Assembly (NCBI GenBank): GCA_963768585.1
Contig: CAVYIF010000020.1
Coordinates: 1-64,000 of the forward strand
Origin: CAVUNY01 sp963768585
GTDB lineage: Bacteria; Chloroflexota; Anaerolineae; Anaerolineales; Anaerolineaceae
DNA length: 64,000 nucleotides
Direction: 5' to 3'
The position numbers and the translations under genes are program-made. Positions 42,883 through 51,307 of the stretch are shown in pieces. Position 1 is the first letter of the stretch. Each line of letters begins with the position of its first letter. Below the pieces are notes generated by a model. The model searched no databases. It was not told the DNA's origin and was given only the letters and a program-made list of their open reading frames with translations.

Positions 42883-43137
42883 ATGCTTTTTCTCCTTGTG
42901 TTACCCAAAACCCCGGAATATATTCGTCGATGAATCAAGTATAGCCCAACCAGAAAATGGAGTCAAAACATCCACAGGTGGTTGGCTCAATCTGATATTT
43001 TGTATGAAAGTTGCCTATGTTAAGGAAACGGCATTTGAGCCTGGACCAAACTCGCCGCGCCCCACAAATGATTCTTGCGGTCATTTTAAAGAATATCTCC
43101 GCCCCATAAACTTAAAAATCCTTTATACTTTGAGATT

Positions 43138-45603
43138 ATGGCACCCACCCTTCCCGGCCTCACTTCTGATGAAGTACTCGAACGCCGCCAGCGCGGCATG
43201 GGAAACGATGCTCACATTCAAACCGGGCGCACATACACCCAGATTCTTAAAGAAAACGTCTTCACATTCATCAATAACGTCCTTTTTCTCCTGGGATTGG
43301 CGCTGATCTTACTCGGACGGCCATCCGACGCCCTCGTTTCAGTAGGCGTGATCATGATCAATGTCGTCGTCAGCCTCTTCCAGGAGATCCGCGCCAAACG
43401 CACCCTCGACCAGATCGCCCTGCTCACCCGCCCCACAGCCAAAGTGGTGCGAGATGGCCAGGAACAAACCATCGATCCCGCCGAGATCGTGATTGGCGAC
43501 CTGCTCAAGGTCGAACCGGGCGACCAGGTGGTTGTGGATGGCAAGGTAATCGCCGGGACGATGGAAGCCGACGAATCGCTGCTGACCGGCGAATCGGACC
43601 GGGTGCGCAAGCAGCCGGGAGCAGCAGTGTTCTCGGGAAGTTTTTGCGTGACCGGCAGCTGTCATTTCGAGGCCGAAAAGGTCGGCGCAGACAGCCTGGC
43701 CAACCAGATCACCGCCGATGCACGGGCTTTTCGCCGCATCCAGACCCCCATTCAAAAAGAGACCAACCTCCTGGTGCGGGTTGTCTTGCTGATCGCGATC
43801 TATTTTGAGATCTTACTCACTGTCAACACCTTTCTAAACGACATTCCCATCCTCGACAGCGTTAAAATGTCGGTCGTGATCGCCGGTCTGGTACCTAACG
43901 GCCTGTTCGTGTCGATCGCCCTGTCGTATGCTTTGGGCGCGATCCGCATCGCCGGCAAAGGCGCCCTGGTCCAGCAGGCCAACGCGGTCGAATCGCTGTC
44001 AAATGTCGACGTGCTCTGCCTGGATAAAACCGGAACGCTGACCGCAAATCGGATCCTTTTCCATGAGCTGGCAGTGATCAGCGGTTCGCAAGATGAACTG
44101 CGCGCAGCCCTCGGTGATTTTGCCGCCAGCACGGAATCGGGCAACAGCACCAACGAGGCCATCGCCGCCGCCTTTCCTGGCCAAAATCTGCCGGTGGTGG
44201 CTGCGGTCCCCTTCTCTTCCGAGATTAAATGGAGCGCGTTGAGTTTTGATCTACCACAGCGCCGCGGCACCTACATCCTGGGTGCGCCAGAGATGCTCGA
44301 TGCCCGGTTAGCCCCGCGCATCGACACGGATTCGAATTCGAAAATCGGTGAATGGACGGAAGCCGGGCTGCGCGTGCTGCTGCTGGCATACCGGCCCGAA
44401 AACGTGCCGTTGTTCGACGGTGACGACCAACCCCAACTGCCAGATCAACTGCAGCCTTTGGGGCTGATCAGCTTTGGTGATGAACTGCGTCCCGAAGCGC
44501 GCGAGACGCTGGCAGCATTTCAAAAAGCCGGGGTCAGCCTCAAAATCATTTCTGGCGATAACCCCCAGACCGTCTTGGCCCTGGCAGTGCAGGCCGGGAT
44601 GCCCGCGGATATGAAAATTATATCCGGGCCGGAATTGGCCCAGATGGAACTGGCTCAATTTTCACAAACGGCGGAAGAATACACCATCTTTGGCCGGATC
44701 ACCCCCCAGCAGAAAGAGCACCTGGTGCACGCCCTGCGCGGGCGAGACCATTACGTGGCCATGATCGGTGATGGGGTAAACGACGTTCTTTCATTGAAAC
44801 AGGCCAATCTGGGAATCGCCATGCAAAGCGGCAGCCAGGCCACCCGCGGCGTAGCCGGGTTGGTGCTGCTGAACGACACGTTTAAAGTATTACCGTATGC
44901 GGTGCGCGAAGGCCAACGCATCGTAAACGGTATGCAAGACATTCTTAAACTCTATCTGACCCGCATCGTGGATGTCATATTATTAATCATCGCTACCGGG
45001 TTCATTACCGGGTTCCCGTTTTCACCCAAACATAGTTCAATGGTCGCTCTGTTGGCGGTGGGCATCCCCACTTTGGCCCTGGCAGCCTGGTCGCGTCCAG
45101 CGCCTGTTCCGCACACCAGCATGCTGCGACGGCTGATGCATTTTGTTTTACCGGCTTCGATCCTGCAAAGCATATTCGGCCTGGGCATCTACCTGGCCTA
45201 TCTGGTTCCCGCCTACCAGTACGAACTCAGCACCCACCCGGCAGCCAATACCATGGCAGCCTTTGACAAAGCCCTGCTGGTCGGGCAAACGTCGCTGGCC
45301 GTCTTCAGTATTTTTTGCGGTCTGATGCTGCTGGTGTTTGTCGAGCCGCCATCGCCCTGGTGGGTCGGCGGTGATTCGTTATCTGGCGACCGCCGCCCTG
45401 CCGTTCTGGCGCTGATCTTGCTGGCGGCTTTTATCTTCTTTCTTTTCCAGCCCCGGGCTGGGGGGTTCTTCGATTTCTCGCGTTTGAAGTATTATGATTA
45501 TTTTATTATTGGAGCAGGTTCCATCGCCTGGGGATTACTCCTGCGCCGCGTGTGGCGCTCGCGCCTGCTGGACCGCTTCCTGGAAGTCAACTTAAGTGAA
45601 TAA
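43138..45603 (+). CDS. Cation-transporting P-type ATPase
   Basis: 821 residues, P-type ATPase close to the CtpE/CaxP-like group. Actuator motif SLLTGESDRVRK, phosphorylation motif LDKTGTLTANR (Asp296), nucleotide-domain LRVLLLAYRPEN, hinge MIGDGVNDVLSLKQANLGIA, and about ten helices. The M4 ion-binding motif reads AGLVPNGLFVSIAL, with Asn where related pumps have Glu (PEGL), so ion selectivity may differ. There is no ribosome site; TATACT at 43124-43129 lies eight bases before the ATG, which suggests a leaderless or near-leaderless mRNA, although no -35 box is clear. Calcium is the substrate of some relatives, but I cannot assign the ion. Confidence 0.87.
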   Translation: MAPTLPGLTSDEVLERRQRGMGNDAHIQTGRTYTQILKENVFTFINNVLFLLGLALILLGRPSDALVSVGVIMINVVVSLFQEIRAKRTLDQIALLTRPTAKVVRDGQEQTIDPAEIVIGDLLKVEPGDQVVVDGKVIAGTMEADESLLTGESDRVRKQPGAAVFSGSFCVTGSCHFEAEKVGADSLANQITADARAFRRIQTPIQKETNLLVRVVLLIAIYFEILLTVNTFLNDIPILDSVKMSVVIAGLVPNGLFVSIALSYALGAIRIAGKGALVQQANAVESLSNVDVLCLDKTGTLTANRILFHELAVISGSQDELRAALGDFAASTESGNSTNEAIAAAFPGQNLPVVAAVPFSSEIKWSALSFDLPQRRGTYILGAPEMLDARLAPRIDTDSNSKIGEWTEAGLRVLLLAYRPENVPLFDGDDQPQLPDQLQPLGLISFGDELRPEARETLAAFQKAGVSLKIISGDNPQTVLALAVQAGMPADMKIISGPELAQMELAQFSQTAEEYTIFGRITPQQKEHLVHALRGRDHYVAMIGDGVNDVLSLKQANLGIAMQSGSQATRGVAGLVLLNDTFKVLPYAVREGQRIVNGMQDILKLYLTRIVDVILLIIATGFITGFPFSPKHSSMVALLAVGIPTLALAAWSRPAPVPHTSMLRRLMHFVLPASILQSIFGLGIYLAYLVPAYQYELSTHPAANTMAAFDKALLVGQTSLAVFSIFCGLMLLVFVEPPSPWWVGGDSLSGDRRPAVLALILLAAFIFFLFQPRAGGFFDFSRLKYYDYFIIGAGSIAWGLLLRRVWRSRLLDRFLEVNLSE

Positions 45604-45608
45604 ACGAT

Positions 45609-46595
45609 ATGGACCCGCGATCACGCGCTTGTTTTAGCGACGAAATACTTACCACGGCGCTGCGCCGCTATGATATCGACCCGTCTACCCTCCAGCTGTT
45701 GGGTGGCTTTGAAAGTTTTGTTTATGCTTATTCCAGGGATGGAAGCGACTACATCCTGCGTTTATCTCACAGCCTGCGTTATTCGCTGGAAATGATCGAA
45801 GGTGAGGTAGATTGGATCAATTACCTGGCGCGGAACGGTGTGTCCGTCTCCAGGGCAGTTCCCTCCGCAGCAGACCGCCTGGTTGAAAAAATCGATGCCG
45901 CCGAGGGCTACTTTTCCGTCACGGCTTTTGAAAAGGCGCCTGGCATTCCACCGCGCCGCGAAGATTGGGAAAATGGGCTGATGGTGCAGTTGGGCCGGTT
46001 GATCGGTCGCATGCACAACCTCACCAAAAATTATTCGCCACCAAGGGCCAGCATCCGCCGGCCCGATTGGGATATTGGCATGGACACCGCCGCAGAAGAT
46101 TATTTGCCGGCCGGGGAGGAACGCATAACGGCTGCCTGGCATACCCTTTTATCACGGCTGCGTGAGCTTCCCAAGGACCCGGATAGTTACGGTTTGGTGC
46201 ATGTGGACGTTCACGGAGGAAACTTTTTTGTGGACCAGGGACGCATTACCCTGTTTGACTTCGGCGACTGCCAGTATGCCTGGTTCGCTTACGATTTAGC
46301 GATGGCATTCTTTTATGTCCTCCCCCATTCCTGCGAGACGCCGGAACAAATCGCTTTCGCTCGCCAGGCTTATAAAGAATTAATCGACGGCTATTCTCAA
46401 GAAAACCAGATTGACTCATTCTGGTTGGGAACCATCCCCTTGTTTCTCAAGCTGCGCGAAATGGACCTGTACATCATTATTAACCGCAGTATGGACCTGA
46501 ATAACCTCGATCCCTGGACTACGAGCTTCATGCGCAACCGGAAAGCCAACATTGAGCACGACCAGCCCTATGTGGATATCCCCTTTATTATTTAA
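45609..46595 (+). CDS. APH-fold phosphotransferase (RdoA/YihE- or homoserine-kinase-II-like)
   Basis: 328 residues with the aminoglycoside-phosphotransferase/choline-kinase fold: an N-lobe with YILRLSHSLRYS and Glu in MIEGEVDWINYLA, catalytic loop LVHVDVHGGNFFVDQG (Asp and Asn) and metal-binding LFDFGDCQYAW. Candidate substrates include small alcohols or Ser/Thr residues; none can be picked. It starts 5 bases after the P-type ATPase stop and is probably co-transcribed with it. Confidence 0.83.
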   Translation: MDPRSRACFSDEILTTALRRYDIDPSTLQLLGGFESFVYAYSRDGSDYILRLSHSLRYSLEMIEGEVDWINYLARNGVSVSRAVPSAADRLVEKIDAAEGYFSVTAFEKAPGIPPRREDWENGLMVQLGRLIGRMHNLTKNYSPPRASIRRPDWDIGMDTAAEDYLPAGEERITAAWHTLLSRLRELPKDPDSYGLVHVDVHGGNFFVDQGRITLFDFGDCQYAWFAYDLAMAFFYVLPHSCETPEQIAFARQAYKELIDGYSQENQIDSFWLGTIPLFLKLREMDLYIIINRSMDLNNLDPWTTSFMRNRKANIEHDQPYVDIPFII

Positions 46596-46599
46596 AAAG

Positions 46600-47742
46600 C
46601 TAACGACCCTGCCAGATTTCCAGGTGGGTGAGTGCTTCCACCACCATCGGGTCGAAACGCCGCCCCGCCTCGGACAGAATATAGGCCTTTATCTGTGGTT
46701 TTGGCCAGCCCAGTCGGTAACTTCGGTCGGTGGATAATGCATCCCAATTATCGGCAACCATAAAAATTCGCGCCAGAAGGGGAATATTCTCACCCTTCAA
46801 ACCGCTCGGATACCCCTTACCGTCGTAGTTCTCATGGTGGTACAGAACCACGTCCACCGCGGGTTTTAAGAAAGGGATGTCGCCCAACATTTCATACGCA
46901 TATACCGGGTGGCGCTGGATCATCGCCGCTTCTTTTTCATCCAGAGTGCCCGTTTTGCGCAGGATCTGCACCGGGATGTTCATTTTCCCAATATCGTGGA
47001 GCAGCGCTCCACGCCGTAAATTGTCCAGGTCCTTTTCGTTCAGTCCCATCTGCCGGCCAATTGCCAGGGCTAATTCGGTCACCCGTTGGGTATGTCCCTC
47101 TGGTTCGCGGTTAGCCAGCTCAATCATCCGCGACCAACTGGTCAGGGCGCGGTCATAGGCGAAAGAAATTTCCTGGTATCGTTTTTCTGTCTCTTCCAAA
47201 CTCCACTCTACCCGGGAAGAAATCAGCCAGCAAACCAACGCCAGGAAGAATAAAACCGATAAAGGAAAAACCAAATCCTGCAGGCTGCCCCCACTCAATA
47301 AAATTATTACCCCAGAAGACAACCCACACAGGAAGGCGATGAAAAAGGTGTGGGCAGGTGCAATCACAAAACTGGCGGCTGCCACCGGGATCGTAAACAG
47401 CAAATAAGCCGGTTCCACCCCACCCTCTGGAATGTTTAAAGAAATGGCTATCACCAGGACTGCTACAAACAAATATCCTGCTGCCCGCGAGTACCCCCAA
47501 TAATTGATGGCATAGCTGGCGGCAAATATCAATAGTAAACCCACCACCTGGATAGGGTTAGCAGCCCCCATCCACTCGGCTGCCCCCTGGACCAGGCTGG
47601 CGCCCCACAAAACCAGCAGTCCCAAAGAAAGAACTGCCACGTACAAATTAAGCAGTGTTGCCCGCCGCCGTAGGATTGGGTTAGGATGGCGGCTTTGAAC
47701 CAACTGGCTCAACCATCCACGAATGCGAAGGGAATAGTTCAT
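46600..47742 (-). CDS. Membrane HD-GYP domain protein (c-di-GMP phosphodiesterase)
   Basis: 380 residues: five or six N-terminal transmembrane helices (residues 28-175), a short coiled linker, then an HD-GYP domain (EGHTQRVTELALAIG; LLHDIGKMNIPVQIL; LYHHENYDGKGYPSGLKGENIP; DNWDALSTDRSYR). All metal-ligand His/Asp residues and the GYP-signature are intact, so c-di-GMP hydrolysis is expected. It converges on the kinase gene at 46595 with a 4-base gap and is transcribed away from the promoter at 47823. Confidence 0.9.
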   Translation of the reverse strand: MNYSLRIRGWLSQLVQSRHPNPILRRRATLLNLYVAVLSLGLLVLWGASLVQGAAEWMGAANPIQVVGLLLIFAASYAINYWGYSRAAGYLFVAVLVIAISLNIPEGGVEPAYLLFTIPVAAASFVIAPAHTFFIAFLCGLSSGVIILLSGGSLQDLVFPLSVLFFLALVCWLISSRVEWSLEETEKRYQEISFAYDRALTSWSRMIELANREPEGHTQRVTELALAIGRQMGLNEKDLDNLRRGALLHDIGKMNIPVQILRKTGTLDEKEAAMIQRHPVYAYEMLGDIPFLKPAVDVVLYHHENYDGKGYPSGLKGENIPLLARIFMVADNWDALSTDRSYRLGWPKPQIKAYILSEAGRRFDPMVVEALTHLEIWQGR

Positions 47743-47822
47743 TCAATATCCATCATAAAATTTTAAAGAAGAACCGTTATTGTTCCATTATATATAGAAG
47801 CTGGAGTTGTGGCTTAACATTT

Positions 47823-47851
47823 TTGAAAAAGAACTTGCAAAGGCGTATACT
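47823..47851 (+). promoter_or_regulatory. Sigma-70 promoter for the 47878 kinase
   Basis: TTGAAA (47823-47828), 17-base spacer, TATACT (47846-47851). The expected start near 47858 leaves a 5' leader of about 20 bases that contains no obvious ribosome site. Confidence 0.65.
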
Positions 47852-47877
47852 AAGACCCACTCGGATCATTTAAACCC

Positions 47878-48855
47878 ATGCACCCCTTAGACCAGCTTTC
47901 TTCCCTCCAGGCCTATATCCGGCTTTTCACCGATGCTCCCTTCTGGACGCCCTATGTGTCTCAGGTCTGCGCCCGGCATGGCATACCCTGCGATCAGGTA
48001 AAAATTGGCCTTCCGGGTACTTGCCCGGCTTTCATCGTGGACGGCCGCGTGTTCGTAAAATTTTTCGGGGCTTTGTTTAATGGGCAGCGCTCATTCGCGG
48101 TCGAACGATCTATGGCACACTTGCTGGCGGGAAACCCCCATTTTCCGGTGCCCGCCCTGCTCGGAGAAGGAACGCTTAATCCACCCGGCGCGGATTGGCC
48201 CTGGCCCTATTTGATTTTTGATTTCTTGGATGGGAAAAGCTACGGAGAAATCCGCAAGCAGCTCTCATTGGCTGAGAAAAATCGGCTGGCCTCCCAAATA
48301 GGCGCCTGGGTGCGCGCATTACACACGCTCCCGGTGCCCAGGGACGGAACCTTCGAAGCGGATTGGACGGGGTTCGCCGCCTTTCTGGCACAGCAGCGTG
48401 ACGGCTGCGCTGCCAGGCTCGCGAAATGGGACAGTTTGCCCGCGCGGCTGGTTTCGCAGGTGGAAGATTACCTGCTGCCCGCATCAGAACTGATCGATTT
48501 GAGCACCCCACCCCACATCATCCATGCCGATTTAACCGCCGACCACCTGCTGGGGCAAATTACGGGGGAGCATTGGATAACGAAAGGCTTGATTGATTTC
48601 GGCGATGCCCGCACAGGAAGCTTGTATTATGAACTGCCCGCGCTGCACCTGGATTTTTTTCAGGGTGACCACCAACTGCTGAGCACCTTCCTGGATAGCT
48701 ACGGCTTTGATCCACCACCTGATTTTCCCCGGCGGGCTCTATCATTTTGCCTGCTCCATGAATTCGATGTTTTCACCGACCCGGGTTTTATGGCTGGTCT
48801 GCTGCAGGAATGTGGTTCGTTGGCAGACCTGGCAGATCACTTGTGGCGCGTTTGA
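47878..48855 (+). CDS. APH-fold phosphotransferase
   Basis: 325 residues of the aminoglycoside phosphotransferase superfamily: N-lobe Lys in FVKFFGALFNGQRSF, hinge WPYLIFDFLDG, catalytic loop HIIHADLTADHLLGQI (Asp present, Asn replaced by His) and metal site LIDFGDARTGS. The altered catalytic-loop residue is shared by some family members. Only five bases separate its stop from that of the convergent sensor kinase. Substrate unknown; not close enough to resistance enzymes to suggest antibiotic modification. Confidence 0.82.
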   Translation: MHPLDQLSSLQAYIRLFTDAPFWTPYVSQVCARHGIPCDQVKIGLPGTCPAFIVDGRVFVKFFGALFNGQRSFAVERSMAHLLAGNPHFPVPALLGEGTLNPPGADWPWPYLIFDFLDGKSYGEIRKQLSLAEKNRLASQIGAWVRALHTLPVPRDGTFEADWTGFAAFLAQQRDGCAARLAKWDSLPARLVSQVEDYLLPASELIDLSTPPHIIHADLTADHLLGQITGEHWITKGLIDFGDARTGSLYYELPALHLDFFQGDHQLLSTFLDSYGFDPPPDFPRRALSFCLLHEFDVFTDPGFMAGLLQECGSLADLADHLWRV

Positions 48856-48859
48856 ACCG

Positions 48860-51307
48860 TCAATGATCCGATGAAGATTTCCTTTTTTCGCTGAATTGAA
48901 CCCGAAAACATGTCCCCTCGTTTAATTCAATTTCCAACTTGCTGCCCAGTTGGACAGCAAGGATTGTGATCAACTGCATCCCCAAGGTTTCAGTCTGGTA
49001 AACATCCAGGCCGGAAGGCAGGCCAACCCCATTGTCTTTAACGGTCAGCGCGTAAACACCTTCAGCATTTGACCGCAGCCTGATCAGCACTTTCCCGGGC
49101 TGGTTGTCTGGAAAAGCGTATTTAAAAGCATTGGTGACCAGTTCGTTCACGATCAAGCCGCAGGGAATTGCGGTATCAATTCCAAGGAACACTTCTTCTA
49201 CATCTACTTCTAGCCCCACTTTGGGGTTCAGAAGAAAACTCTGGCTTAAGCCGGCAGCCAGCTTTCCGATGTATTCGGCCAGATTAACGCGCGAGAGATT
49301 CTTCGCCTGATACAGATCTTCATGGATTATAGCCATCGTTTGCAGCCGGGTGTACATTTCCCGAAACATTTGATGCACATTTTCATCGTCCACAAGATCC
49401 GCCTGCAGGCTGATCAGGCTGGACATGACCTGCAAATTATTCTTAACCCGGTGGTGAATTTCACGCAGCAGAACTTCTTTTTCCACGATCGCCGAGTGAA
49501 GCGCATCATCGCCTTTTCTGCGCTCGGTGATGTCATTGATCACCGCGATCATACCAATCACCTCGCCTTTTGCGTTGCGGTGCGGCCCGCAGTAACCACC
49601 CAACCAACCCGATTTAGCGGTGGATGGAATCGAATATTCAAGGTCAGGAATGGCAGCGATTTCACCGCTCATGGCCTGCTGCAGCAGCGGCCTAAAGTTA
49701 TCGCTGCAAAACAACGCAAAAATTTCCTCTGCCGATTTGCCCAGCACCGCTTCCTGCGCAAGACCGGTCATCTCCACCATGTACGGGTTCCACAGCAGGT
49801 GTTTGCCCTCGTGATCATACACAATAATCCCGGTATTGACTCCGGAAATCACTTCAGAATTAAGCTGGCTCAACTCCATTAATTCGGCTTCTGCCCGTTT
49901 GCGTTCGATCACCATCGCTACCTGGGTAGAGACAAACTGGAGAATATCCATTTCCGCATCGCTGAACCGAATACCTTCAGTATAACTTTGCACCACCATG
50001 ACCCCAATCGCGCGGTTATTGAGGATCAAAGGCACGCCCAACCAATCCACAGACGGTGTGCCAATATCCGAAATTTCACCCATGGCGACCAGTTCGTCGC
50101 ACTTTTCGCGAGTGGCAAATATGGCCTTCGCCGTCCGCAGCACATATTCCGTCAGACCGTGGCGGGCGATCACCGGTTCTGGTGGTTCATCATATTGGTC
50201 CATAAAATATGGGAAATTGAGCATATCCGTTTCAGAATCGTACAGGGCGATGAAGAAGTTCTCAACGTGCATCAATTCGCCCAGAATGGCATGAATTTTT
50301 CGATACAAATCGACCAGATCATCAGCCGAAAAGGCGGCCTGGGATATGCGGTAAGTAGCTGACTGAATTAACTCGGCCTGCTTACGGGCTGTAATATCCA
50401 TGATAACACCCTGCACGCGTTCCGGTTGGTCCAGCACGCGCGCCGGGATGGCATCGTCACTCACCCAAACGACTTTCCCCGATTTATGGAGCATGCGGTA
50501 TTCGGCATGAAAGGGCAGACCTAAAACAAGCGTTTGCGAAATTTCCTTCAGGACGCGTTGGCGGTCCTCCGCATGAATCCGCTGAGCCCATTGCCCTGTC
50601 TGGCCTACCCAATCACTGACGGTGATGCCCAACAAATCTCGAAACCGTGCGCTGAGATACACCCACCGGCCCGACTGGCTTCCTTCTGCCAGATAGACAC
50701 AAAAAGGGCTTTTTTCCAATAAGGCGATGTATTTTTGTTCTGATTGGGTCGCTTCAAACAGTGCTCGTTCAAGCCGGTCGGAAAAAAACCATGCCGTTGC
50801 AGCGACCACGCTGGTAAACACCACGAAAATAGTGATTGAGCCAGATGCGATCACAGCATAGCTCGAAGAGGTGCCCAGATATAAAACGATACCCAGCGCG
50901 GCTACGCCCGCCGATGCTCTGGGATGGATGATGAAACTGGCCGCCATAATAAGCACGGAGAAAAAAAGCAGTGAGTAAAGGAGTGAGTCAGCATCTAATG
51001 ACCAAAAAATCCCAACCAGGCAAATCATCACGAAACCATAAGCCGCCAGGCGAGTAAATCCGCGGCGGTTAAGCCAGAAAAGAATCACAACCGTCCCAAT
51101 CAGGAATATGTCCTGCCCAGGAAACGTCGACAGCACCGGGCCGGGTTTGGCGATCTCATTTGAAAAGTCAATTCCAATCAAGATGCCCAGAATGATCAGA
51201 ATCAGGAACAAAAAGAATGTTAAGAAGAGACTCTGCCGTTGGCGATGTTTATCCATCGAAAAATTATGCTCGGGGTTGAGCCATCGCTTAAGGAACGAGC
51301 GCTTCAT
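48860..51307 (-). CDS. PAS/GAF sensor histidine kinase (HisKA_2 type)
   Basis: About 815 residues: a basic N-terminus, about six helices (residues 30-180), PAS (EKSPFCVYLAEG...DITARKQAE), GAF (MHVENFFIALYDSETDML...), a second PAS (INDITERRKG), and HisKA_2 with the phosphoacceptor LLREIHHRVKNNLQVMSSLI followed by an HATPase with VNELVTNAFKYAFP and DNGVGLP. ATG 51307 overlaps the stop of the response-regulator gene by four bases (ATGA), which fixes the start and shows that the two are partners. The signal is not known. Confidence 0.9.
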   Translation of the reverse strand: MKRSFLKRWLNPEHNFSMDKHRQRQSLFLTFFLFLILIILGILIGIDFSNEIAKPGPVLSTFPGQDIFLIGTVVILFWLNRRGFTRLAAYGFVMICLVGIFWSLDADSLLYSLLFFSVLIMAASFIIHPRASAGVAALGIVLYLGTSSSYAVIASGSITIFVVFTSVVAATAWFFSDRLERALFEATQSEQKYIALLEKSPFCVYLAEGSQSGRWVYLSARFRDLLGITVSDWVGQTGQWAQRIHAEDRQRVLKEISQTLVLGLPFHAEYRMLHKSGKVVWVSDDAIPARVLDQPERVQGVIMDITARKQAELIQSATYRISQAAFSADDLVDLYRKIHAILGELMHVENFFIALYDSETDMLNFPYFMDQYDEPPEPVIARHGLTEYVLRTAKAIFATREKCDELVAMGEISDIGTPSVDWLGVPLILNNRAIGVMVVQSYTEGIRFSDAEMDILQFVSTQVAMVIERKRAEAELMELSQLNSEVISGVNTGIIVYDHEGKHLLWNPYMVEMTGLAQEAVLGKSAEEIFALFCSDNFRPLLQQAMSGEIAAIPDLEYSIPSTAKSGWLGGYCGPHRNAKGEVIGMIAVINDITERRKGDDALHSAIVEKEVLLREIHHRVKNNLQVMSSLISLQADLVDDENVHQMFREMYTRLQTMAIIHEDLYQAKNLSRVNLAEYIGKLAAGLSQSFLLNPKVGLEVDVEEVFLGIDTAIPCGLIVNELVTNAFKYAFPDNQPGKVLIRLRSNAEGVYALTVKDNGVGLPSGLDVYQTETLGMQLITILAVQLGSKLEIELNEGTCFRVQFSEKRKSSSDH

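Noticed and set aside
47878..48855. Aminoglycoside resistance as the role of the APH-fold kinases
   Set aside because: Only the superfamily fold is visible; the catalytic loops and contexts do not match known resistance enzymes.
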